A DNA stretch of 5,606 nt from Desulfobacteraceae bacterium (lineage in GTDB: Bacteria > Desulfobacterota > DSM-4660 > Desulfatiglandales > Desulfatiglandaceae), in assembly GCA_011048855.1 (NCBI GenBank), contig DSCZ01000320.1, forward strand, positions 1 to 5,606. Reading direction: 5' to 3'. The notes under the pieces were generated by a model that saw nothing but the letters and a program-made list of their open reading frames with translations, was not told where the DNA came from and ran no database searches. A program made the position numbers and the translations under genes. The stretch's first letter is position 1. Each line of letters starts with the position of its first letter. Below, piece after piece: positions 1-5,508 of this stretch.

Positions 1-699
1 CCATGAGCATGCCTTCCTAGACAACTCAGCCCCAGGTGCATCCGGGTGGTCCGGAACTAACTCCGGGAAACGACGTACACCAGCCTTGTAACTTGCATTC
101 GGAAACGGCGCTGCATAGGCCGCGGCCTCTTCTGGGCTGAGCCCCGGCGTGCTTCGTTGCATCAATGTAGCAATGTTGAAGTCAGGCCTGCTCCTGACGT
201 AAGCCCGCCAAGCCAGGAATCCATCGCCTAATGGAACATCGCCAGTCCCCAGCGTGGTATTCATAACCAGTAGTGCTGAAAATCGATCCGGCCTCTTCAT
301 TGGCAGGGTTAAACCAAGCAGCCCGCCCCAGTCTTGGCAGACGAGCCGAATATTCTGAAGATCCAGTCGATCAATCAGAGACAGCAACATCTTGCGATGA
401 AAATGAAAGGTGTAGACCGATTCTTCGGTCGGTTTGTCTGATCGTCCGAATCCTATGAAATCGGGTGCGATTACTCGATGGCCCGCTTCAACAAATACTG
501 GAATCATATTCCGATATAGATAGCACCAGGTGGGTTCACCATGCAGGCATAACCAGACGGCATCGGCATTCGCAGGCCCCTCGTCTCTGTAGTGAACGCG
601 AAGACCACTAACACCCGATAAATCTTCCAGGTAGTTAGGAGCGAATGAAAAACCAGGCAAGTTGAGAAAGCATTCATCCGGTGTTCGCAGAGTCTGCAT
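1..699 (-). CDS. dhmA: Haloalkane dehalogenase, HLD-I subfamily (3' end beyond window)
   Basis: Alpha/beta-hydrolase that cleaves carbon-halogen bonds of haloalkanes hydrolytically, giving an alcohol and halide; probably cytoplasmic. 233 codons are visible without a stop before the left edge. Family members are about 300-310 residues, so roughly the last quarter is missing, including the expected catalytic His and acid. Visible are the oxyanion/halide motif HGEPTW (53-58), DFIGFG (about 80-85), the nucleophile elbow CQDWGG with Asp123 as nucleophile and Trp124 as the first halide-binding Trp, and Trp164 in the cap (GFLAWR), the expected second halide Trp of HLD-I. APFPNASYKAGVRRFPEL (about 196-213) is a family-typical stretch. 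The ATG is preceded by GGAGG (710-706) with a 6-base spacer, which fixes the start. Relative to DhlA as I remember it, the cap is about 10 residues shorter, so the DhlA cap duplication is absent. The natural substrate is unknown. The symbol follows common HLD-I naming and is tentative. Confidence 0.93.
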   Translation of the reverse strand, partial: MQTLRTPDECFLNLPGFSFAPNYLEDLSGVSGLRVHYRDEGPANADAVWLCLHGEPTWCYLYRNMIPVFVEAGHRVIAPDFIGFGRSDKPTEESVYTFHFHRKMLLSLIDRLDLQNIRLVCQDWGGLLGLTLPMKRPDRFSALLVMNTTLGTGDVPLGDGFLAWRAYVRSRPDFNIATLMQRSTPGLSPEEAAAYAAPFPNASYKAGVRRFPELVPDHPDAPGAELSRKACSW

Positions 700-820
700 T
701 TTTTACCTCCAAATTTTTCGGGGAGAATTGATTCGTCGTCCAACGATAGAGCTGTGGGGCCGGGAAACGCGCCTGCACGGCATTGAAAAAAACTACAAAA
801 TTATTGCCAACTACGGAATC

Positions 821-842
821 GGAAAAAGCCACGGCTTTTCCC
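821..842 (-). terminator. Imperfect stem-loop after mazF, possible terminator
   Basis: On the minus strand GGAAAAGC and GCTTTTTCC pair around a 4-base CGTG loop, with one bulged base. It begins about 40 bases after the mazF stop codon and lies in the 181-base spacer before the dehalogenase start. The T-run is inside the 3' arm rather than after the stem, so this is not a canonical intrinsic terminator and may act weakly or not at all. No strong promoter for the dehalogenase is evident in the same spacer. Weak -10-like AT-rich stretches occur near 795-805 on the minus strand, without a convincing -35. Confidence 0.3.
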
Positions 843-880
843 GGTCCCTCACAAGCGACTGGTTAAGCCTGCATTTTCTA

Positions 881-1210
881 TTAAAAAGCGAACAATCTCT
901 GAAGTATTGAAATGATTTCCAGTTGGTCTTTTGAATCTATTGTACCAAGTTTCTTAATAAGTCTTGCCTTATCGATTGTTCTTAGTTGATCCAATACAAT
1001 TTGCCCGTTCTTCTTTTGAAAAGTACAAAAAACACGAGTGGGATATTCTTTTTGAGCAGAAGTCATTGGGGCAATAATCACCGTTCGAATATTACGATTC
1101 ATTTCATCAGGAGAGATCACCAAACATGGCCTGGTTTTTTTAATCTCTGAACCGATAGTAGGATCAAGGTTAACCAGATAAACATCAAAACGCTTAATTA
1201 CCATTGCCAT
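881..1210 (-). CDS. mazF: MazF/PemK-family toxin (mRNA endoribonuclease)
   Basis: Toxin of a type II toxin-antitoxin pair. Family members cut mRNA at short specific sequences and arrest growth when the antitoxin is lost. 109 residues is the normal family length. Visible PemK/MazF signatures are the N-terminal strand FDVYLVNLDPTIGSE (8-22), the conserved KKTRPCLVISP (24-34), IIAPMTS (45-51), where the conserved Thr/Ser sits, and IVLDQLRTID (71-80), which begins the second conserved strand. The gene overlaps the 3' end of mazE. The ATG at 1210 gives a 13-base overlap. An in-frame ATG two codons later (1204) gives a 7-base overlap and is an equally plausible start. Only weak purine-rich sequence (GATGAAGAAG) precedes them, as expected for translational coupling to the antitoxin. 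Local GC is about 37-40%, below the flanking genes. Cleavage specificity cannot be read from sequence. Confidence 0.93.
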   Translation of the reverse strand: MAMVIKRFDVYLVNLDPTIGSEIKKTRPCLVISPDEMNRNIRTVIIAPMTSAQKEYPTRVFCTFQKKNGQIVLDQLRTIDKARLIKKLGTIDSKDQLEIISILQRLFAF

Positions 1211-1449
1211 TCTTCTTCATCCCAGGAATGTAAAATGTTATCGTCAAAAATGGGTTCGTCATGGCCTTTTTCTGCCATGGCCTTGAAAGCGGCATCCCAG
1301 CCGTCACGGACATTCTTAACAGGTCGAATGATGATTTGATTTTTTTCAACCTCAATCTCAACTTCGTCCATAATGCCGGTTTGATCAAGGATTGGTTTTG
1401 GGATACGCAAGCCTTGGGAATTACCAATTTTAATTACACGTGCTCTCAT
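1198..1449 (-). CDS. mazE: MazE-like AbrB-fold antitoxin
   Basis: Antitoxin partner of the downstream MazF. It is expected to neutralise the toxin by protein contact and to repress its own operon. 83 residues. The N-terminal half is an AbrB/SpoVT swapped-hairpin DNA-binding domain, with VIKIGNSQGLRIPKPIL at 5-21 and the strand VEIEVEKNQIIIRPV at 30-44. The C-terminal part (about 49-83) is rich in acidic residues and Trp (DGWDAAFKAMAEKG, then WDEEEWQW at the end), the usual flexible toxin-binding tail. The ATG at 1449 has an AAGGAG ribosome site (1462-1457) seven bases upstream. A long overlapping frame in another register has no family resemblance, so this frame is the gene. The stop overlaps the mazF start. 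The promoter and palindromes just upstream suggest autoregulation. Confidence 0.93.
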   Translation of the reverse strand: MRARVIKIGNSQGLRIPKPILDQTGIMDEVEIEVEKNQIIIRPVKNVRDGWDAAFKAMAEKGHDEPIFDDNILHSWDEEEWQW

Positions 1450-1472
1450 TAGAGATCTCCTTGTTTGTCCAG

Positions 1473-1492
1473 GTGATCACAATGTAATTACA
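1473..1492. promoter_or_regulatory. Two palindromes, candidate MazE operator
   Basis: TGTAATTACA (1483-1492) is a perfect 10-base palindrome and GTGATCAC (1473-1480) is a perfect 8-base palindrome, separated by AA. The first covers most of the predicted -10 box of the mazEF promoter and the second lies over the predicted transcription start. Symmetric AT-rich sites over the promoter are the usual operators of AbrB-fold antitoxins, so binding by MazE or MazEF for autorepression is inferred. No second copy of either site was noticed in the window, so operator identity rests on position and symmetry. Confidence 0.55.
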
Positions 1493-1509
1493 CCGCCATT
1501 GAAAGTCAA
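1481..1509 (-). promoter_or_regulatory. Sigma70-like promoter of mazEF
   Basis: On the minus strand a -35 box TTGACT (1509-1504, 5 of 6 to consensus) and a -10 box TACATT (1486-1481, 4 of 6) are separated by exactly 17 bases. Transcription would start near 1474, about 12 bases before the AAGGAG ribosome site of mazE. The -35 box sits directly after the stop codon of the adaptor gene, so the toxin-antitoxin pair has its own promoter even though it lies on the same strand as the transporter operon. Read-through from the operon is still possible because no terminator is visible in the 62-base gap. Confidence 0.6.
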
Positions 1510-1511
1510 GT

Positions 1512-2603
1512 TTAATTGGGTCTTTCTTGTTCTGTGTGGTTGTTTGCGCGCACACAGAGAACCAGCTTGCCTATGGGAACCGATACCGCATCTTTCATCT
1601 GGAGAATGGCTTGGGCATATTTCGTATCCAATCGTTCGAAAGTGTCTTCGCTTCGAAAATCGCGGGATCCCACATATTCCGAGACCGCTATGACTTCGCC
1701 AGAACCGATAGCGCCCATGGTATCCGCATCTTGCACCTGAAAGATATCGCCAACACGCACCTTATCGAACCAGAAGGTCTCTACAAAGAGACGAACCTGT
1801 TTTTCCGGCTTGCCGATGACGATACGCTGGTAATCCTGCGGGTTAAGCTGTTCACCCATGCGTACGTCAAATTTGTACAAGCTCCCTTCAATTGGGGATC
1901 GCAGAGTCAGGGCGTCCAGCTCGCTCTTTCTCAGATCGACTTCCGCTCGAGCTGTCTCGATTTGCCGGCGGAGCAGTTCTGCTTCTAAAGATTTCTGGCT
2001 GTATTCAATTACGGCCTGGGAAGTTGCCGTTACGATCTGCTTTCGAATCAGATTCGCTTCAAGCAAATTTTGAGTGTACTCCTGTTCAGCTATAGCTCCA
2101 GTTTGGTACAAAGGCTTTTTTCTGTTCAATACATCAAGGACGAGATCCAGCCGCCCCTCCAGTTCTCTCACTCGTTGCACCGCAACCTGAAGCGCTGGTT
2201 GTCCGGCAAGCCCTTCCCCGGATAAAGGCATTACTCTCTTCAATTCATCAAGAATGAGACTTAGTCGTACTTCACTTTCCGTTACTCTTGAAATCGCGAC
2301 TTCGAGTGCCTGACTTTCAACTTCCTTTTCGAGTTCACATAGAACCTGCCCAGCGGAGACTTTCTGCCCTTCCTTAACAAAAATCCGCTCAACTCGACGG
2401 GCTTGCTGAGGCCCGACAAATACCTCGCGGTCAAGCGGTTCAACGAGGCCGTACAAACGAACGGGCGCCAGATCCAGAGATGGGGTCCGACTTGGTGCCG
2501 GTGGGGCGGAGGCCTTTCGCAAGGATATCTGAATGTAGGAAATACCGATCACCACAACGAGGATGAATAGTAGAACCCCCACAATAGAACGAAACTTTTT
2601 CAT
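1512..2603 (-). CDS. HlyD/DevB-type membrane fusion protein of an ABC exporter
   Basis: Periplasmic adaptor that would link the inner-membrane ABC permease to an outer-membrane channel. 363 residues. An uncleaved N-terminal signal anchor is visible (MKKF then a hydrophobic stretch at about 7-23), followed by a Pro/Ala/Ser-rich linker (30-45). The first half of the biotinyl-lipoyl domain is at about 60-92 (VERIFVKEGQKVSAGQVLCEL). A long helical hairpin region with strong coiled-coil character spans about 93-230, and the second lipoyl half is at 232-250 (LTLRSPIEGSLYKFDVRMGE). A beta-barrel and membrane-proximal region follows. The hairpin contains two internal tandem duplications, described separately. 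The ATG overlaps the ATPase stop as ATGA and is preceded by AGGAGG with a 4-base spacer. No outer-membrane TolC gene is in the window, so that partner is presumably encoded elsewhere. DevB-like or MacA-like are both possible; the context favours DevB. Confidence 0.9.
   Translation of the reverse strand: MKKFRSIVGVLLFILVVVIGISYIQISLRKASAPPAPSRTPSLDLAPVRLYGLVEPLDREVFVGPQQARRVERIFVKEGQKVSAGQVLCELEKEVESQALEVAISRVTESEVRLSLILDELKRVMPLSGEGLAGQPALQVAVQRVRELEGRLDLVLDVLNRKKPLYQTGAIAEQEYTQNLLEANLIRKQIVTATSQAVIEYSQKSLEAELLRRQIETARAEVDLRKSELDALTLRSPIEGSLYKFDVRMGEQLNPQDYQRIVIGKPEKQVRLFVETFWFDKVRVGDIFQVQDADTMGAIGSGEVIAVSEYVGSRDFRSEDTFERLDTKYAQAILQMKDAVSVPIGKLVLCVRANNHTEQERPN
1932..2081 (-). repeat. 25-residue tandem duplication in the adaptor coiled coil
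   Basis: Residues 175-199 (beginning EYTQNLLEANLIRKQI) and 200-224 (beginning EYSQKSLEAELLRRQI) of the membrane fusion protein align directly with no gap. By eye 12 of 25 residues are identical and several others are conservative changes. The two copies occupy 2081-2007 and 2006-1932. The DNA has diverged more than the protein, so the duplication is old. It lengthens one arm of the periplasmic hairpin. Confidence 0.75.
2109..2309 (-). repeat. 38-residue-offset duplication in the adaptor coiled coil
   Basis: Residues 99-127 (beginning ALEVAISRV, ending MPL) and 137-165 (beginning ALQVAVQRV, ending KPL) of the membrane fusion protein align without gaps at an offset of 38. By eye 17 of 29 positions are identical. 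The copies occupy 2309-2223 and 2195-2109, with a short Gly-rich linker (SGEGLAGQP) between them. The spacing differs from that of the second duplication in the same gene, so these look like two independent events. Confidence 0.7.
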
Positions 2604-3313
2604 CTTACCTCCTGTCCCTCCAGATAGCGCTCGTGGGTGTCAGATACAATGGTCCCGTTTTCAATCTTGATCAAACGGTCAGCGTAAGGGAAAACCCTTG
2701 CATCATGCGAGACTACAATGACAACCCTGCTCTCCTCGATTGCAATACGCTTCAGGATAGCCATGACCGCCTGTCCGCTTTCCGCATCCAATGCAGAGGT
2801 TGGCTCGTCGCAGAGCAGAATGGCAGGGTCCTTGATCAAGGCTCGTGCAATGGAGGCCCGCTGCTTCATGCCGCCGGAAAGAAGCCTTGGCTGCATGTGA
2901 GCAGTTCCCTCCAGGCCGAGGGACTTCAAGAGCTCTTCCGTGTTTGAGCGGAAATCATCTGGTAGGCCAGCACCCTGGACAGCAAACGCCAGGGCGATAT
3001 TCTCCATGACGCTGAGGCCTTCGATCAACATGGGTTGCTGAAAGACAAAGCCGTAATGTCGCAATCGGAGCATAGCTGACTCGTCATCTGAGAGCATCGT
3101 AACCTCACGTTCAGACAAATAAAGTGAGCCTTCAGAGGGACGCAATACCAGCCCCATGATGGAAAGAAGCGTAGTCTTACCACTGCCGGATGGTCCGGAG
3201 AGCACCGTCAATGCACCCGGCTTGAATTCCGCATCGGTCGGAAACAACACCCGCCGCAGCTGGCGACCGTCTGAAAAATCACGTGCTATCTTTTCCAGTT
3301 TCAGCACTGCCAC
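2600..3313 (-). CDS. ABC transporter ATP-binding protein (LolD/MacB/DevA type)
   Basis: Cytoplasmic ATPase that powers the exporter. 237 residues, normal for the LolD/DevA group, with every motif intact: Walker A GPSGSGKTT (40-48), Q-loop FVFQQP (89-94), signature LSGGMKQR (145-152), Walker B ILLCDEP (165-171) with Glu170 as catalytic base, D-loop SALD (173-176) and H-loop His203 (VSHD). The family-typical stretch SVMENIALA (101-109) follows the Q-loop. The start is GTG at 3313 with AAAGGA 4 bases upstream. A second GTG two codons later (3307) would have a more usual spacing and cannot be excluded. It lies 16 bases after the permease stop and overlaps the adaptor start by 4 bases, so the three genes should be made together. 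The substrate cannot be inferred from the ATPase. Confidence 0.95.
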   Translation of the reverse strand: MAVLKLEKIARDFSDGRQLRRVLFPTDAEFKPGALTVLSGPSGSGKTTLLSIMGLVLRPSEGSLYLSEREVTMLSDDESAMLRLRHYGFVFQQPMLIEGLSVMENIALAFAVQGAGLPDDFRSNTEELLKSLGLEGTAHMQPRLLSGGMKQRASIARALIKDPAILLCDEPTSALDAESGQAVMAILKRIAIEESRVVIVVSHDARVFPYADRLIKIENGTIVSDTHERYLEGQEVR

Positions 3314-3329
3314 ACTTTCCTTTCCAATT

Positions 3330-4451
3330 TCAATGAAACACCGAGGCCGGCTCTGCTTTCAAGGCAAAACTCAATGCAATCAGGGAGCCTACGAGACTCA
3401 CCAGCAGAGTGCCGCCCGCGAGAAGCGGCGGAACCTGCGCGGGGAAAAAACTGGGGATAGAAGAGCCTTGCGTGGTATTCAGCAATGTTGCCAGCATGAG
3501 AAAACCGACAAACAGGCCGATACCCGAAATAATCAACACCTCGCTGAATACGACTACCGCAATATCCCTGCGCCTCCCACCGATGGCACGCATGGCTGCA
3601 AAATCTCGTGCCCTGCTCAGTACACTCGTATACATGGTCAAAGAAATGATGACTACGCCGATCAGGACAGCAATAATGGTGGAAAAACCGAAACTGCCCC
3701 CAATGCCGGTATTGGTAAAATAGTAGCGTCGCGTCAAGCGGGAGAGCTCATCTGTTCCGTAAACGGAATTTTCTGGCATCACGGCACGAAGCGCGGCAAG
3801 TGCGGCCTCCTTATTTACGCTGGGCTTGAAACGAATCAGAATCGCAGAGTAGCGCCCCGGAGGAGTACGGGCGATGTCTTTGACCTTATCCAGGGAAGCG
3901 AAGACGAGAGTCCCCTGAAAGCCCCTGGCGCCTTCGCTGATCGCCCCCACCCGAACCCTCCTGTCTCCGATTTCGGTCACTTGGTCCAGCAAAGGGTTGC
4001 CGAGTTTGCTCAGATCCAGCCGATCTACGGTTATGGATTCGAGGTCAAGTAAGGCTTGTTCATCTGCCTTCTCAAAATCCCACGGCCCTCCTGCGAGGCG
4101 AGGACGCCGGATCCCTATGACGCGGACGGATTCAAAGGAGCCGTCGATTGTCTTGAACAATCCATTGCCGATGAGGATCGGTTCCGCCCATTCCACCTCT
4201 TCCAAGCCCATGGCGCGATCCACGTAGCGCCCGGAGATGAAGTTCCCCGCATCTGCATTGCGGACATTGGCACTCATGATCCAGGCGTCTGCTCCGCTAT
4301 GATCCACAAGTACGGACATGTAGTTCAACAAACCGAAGAGGATGGAGAGCTGCTGGCCCACCAGAAAGACAATGGCCACCACACCGAGAAGCGCCCCCGC
4401 TGTTGAGGAACGATCATGCACGACCATACGAAAAGCGGTCAGGCTACGCAT
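3330..4451 (-). CDS. FtsX/MacB/DevC-type ABC transporter permease
   Basis: Inner-membrane subunit of a mechanotransmission-type (type VII) ABC exporter. From the ATG at 4451 it is 373 residues. TM1 is at about 17-43, followed by a large periplasmic domain of about 210 residues. TM2 is near 257-278, then a cytoplasmic coupling segment RARDFAAMRAIGGRRRD (280-296), TM3 near 298-325, TM4 near 341-364, and a short tail ending EPASVFH. Four TMs with a periplasmic domain between TM1 and TM2 is the MacB/DevC plan. I chose 4451 because its ATG overlaps the upstream stop by 8 bases (ATGCGTAG) and GAGGG lies 8 bases before it. Longer versions from a TTG at 4496 or an ATG at 4487 remain open but would overlap the sensor gene by more than 40 bases. 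The downstream adaptor and ATPase suggest export of a lipid-like or small-molecule substrate, which is inference only. Confidence 0.9.
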   Translation of the reverse strand: MRSLTAFRMVVHDRSSTAGALLGVVAIVFLVGQQLSILFGLLNYMSVLVDHSGADAWIMSANVRNADAGNFISGRYVDRAMGLEEVEWAEPILIGNGLFKTIDGSFESVRVIGIRRPRLAGGPWDFEKADEQALLDLESITVDRLDLSKLGNPLLDQVTEIGDRRVRVGAISEGARGFQGTLVFASLDKVKDIARTPPGRYSAILIRFKPSVNKEAALAALRAVMPENSVYGTDELSRLTRRYYFTNTGIGGSFGFSTIIAVLIGVVIISLTMYTSVLSRARDFAAMRAIGGRRRDIAVVVFSEVLIISGIGLFVGFLMLATLLNTTQGSSIPSFFPAQVPPLLAGGTLLVSLVGSLIALSFALKAEPASVFH

Positions 4452-5496
4452 CGATAACGCCCTCGCTGGCCAAACGAAAACCTTCATCGAAATCAAGGGC
4501 TACCATGGCTGCCCGGCTTTCCAGCACGGCCTTTGCCAAGACAGCGCCACGGCCACCCAGTATGATCCGGCAATGTCCGGACTCGAGGTGAACCTTCTCG
4601 ATCACATCCAATACCCCATCGAGCCTGGAGAGCATGGTAAATGTGAGGAAAAGCGCTTTCGGCTTGAAGGCCCCAACCGCTCGTGCTATCTGATCGGCAG
4701 GCAAGCCTCCCCCCAGATTTTTCACTGTCCAGCCCCGGAATGTCAAATACGAGGCAAGCGCCAGCGGAATCAGTTCATGCTCATCCCCAGGGGCGCAAGA
4801 AACCATCGCGACTTCATCCGTCTTCTGCTGGGACTCAGGCATCATCGTAAGTCCGGCAAGGAGACTTCGGATCGCCTCGGTAGCGAGATGTTCCTGAAAA
4901 ATCTCCAGCTCATTGGATTCCCAGCGTTGTCCGACCTCGGCCATCGCCGGAAGCACCACCTCAACGATCAGACGGTCCGGCGAGTCGAGCGTTGAGGCGA
5001 TCTCTGAAATGACTTCTCGTGCACCTCGAACGTCGCCACCGAGGAGTTTTTCCAGAAGCGCAGGCTGGACCGTCTCGATAGAGGCCTTGCACACGCTGGA
5101 CGTTTGGTCGATCAATCTATCCAGATCATCCCTGATGGATTGGATCGGTTGAGCCAGTTCATTGCATTCGGGTGGCTTGATCAATCCTTGAATTGCCATG
5201 ATCCAACTATCCAAAACCAGAGCAAAGGCATCGTGGCTTGAACCGCGTGCGCCAAATACCGTTACATACCATTTGGACTCTTCCCGCAGAGCAGGAAAAA
5301 GGTGGTGTCTGTAGACGACATTCAACAGCCGCCCAAATTCTATGGCGTACTGCAGCAAATGTTGATCTGTCCTCTCCAGATCCGGCCTCTGGTGGTAGTG
5401 CCACTCAAGTTCCAGTCGCTTGAGAACCAGGGCCGACAGGTTTCCAAACTCAGATGAAAATAGCCGTGAGCCAGAATTAGATACGGTGTTCATCAT
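4444..5496 (-). CDS. Cobalamin-binding sensor protein with CarH/AerR-like B12 module
   Basis: Probable regulatory B12-binding protein, 350 residues. Residues about 1-135 form a mostly helical region with no MerR helix-turn-helix and no domain I can name with confidence. Residues about 143-220 are a B12-binding helical cap with W192, nine residues, then E202-H203 (RWESNELEIFQEH), the W-x9-EH motif used by CarH/LitR photoreceptors to contact the adenosyl upper face. Residues about 228-345 are the Rossmann-like B12-binding domain: DEH with H240 as expected lower axial ligand, TFT at 285-287 in the SxL/SxT position and GG at 314-315. Spacings fit the family, but the Gly of DxHxxG is Ile243. ATG at 5496 (ATG also at 5493) has only a weak GGACAG site. 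The frame is open upstream through the intron tail. Its stop overlaps the permease start. With no DNA-binding domain it would act through a partner, as AerR/PpaA do. A methyltransferase corrinoid protein is less likely, as these are usually near 210 residues and sit beside methyltransferase genes. Confidence 0.82.
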   Translation of the reverse strand: MMNTVSNSGSRLFSSEFGNLSALVLKRLELEWHYHQRPDLERTDQHLLQYAIEFGRLLNVVYRHHLFPALREESKWYVTVFGARGSSHDAFALVLDSWIMAIQGLIKPPECNELAQPIQSIRDDLDRLIDQTSSVCKASIETVQPALLEKLLGGDVRGAREVISEIASTLDSPDRLIVEVVLPAMAEVGQRWESNELEIFQEHLATEAIRSLLAGLTMMPESQQKTDEVAMVSCAPGDEHELIPLALASYLTFRGWTVKNLGGGLPADQIARAVGAFKPKALFLTFTMLSRLDGVLDVIEKVHLESGHCRIILGGRGAVLAKAVLESRAAMVALDFDEGFRLASEGVIDA

Positions 5497-5508
5497 AATT
5501 ACTGTCCA

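Noticed and set aside
504..743. 79-residue open frame on the minus strand upstream of and overlapping the dehalogenase start
   Set aside because: It is a different register of the dehalogenase 5' end. The dehalogenase frame carries HGEPTW and the family motifs and has its own ribosome site.
662..910. 82-residue open frame on the plus strand across the dehalogenase-mazF spacer
   Set aside because: It has no recognisable domain, overlaps the 5' end of one gene and the 3' end of another on the opposite strand, and looks like chance coding.
1194..1427. 77-residue minus-strand frame overlapping mazE
   Set aside because: It is an out-of-frame shadow. The mazE frame has an AbrB fold and a good ribosome site.
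3156..4052. 298-residue plus-strand open frame antisense to the ATPase and permease
   Set aside because: The composition is hydrophilic and unpatterned with no known motif, while the opposite strand encodes clear ABC subunits.
4342..4995. 217-residue plus-strand open frame antisense to the B12 sensor
   Set aside because: No domain or motif is visible. It is the complement of the well-supported cobalamin-binding gene.
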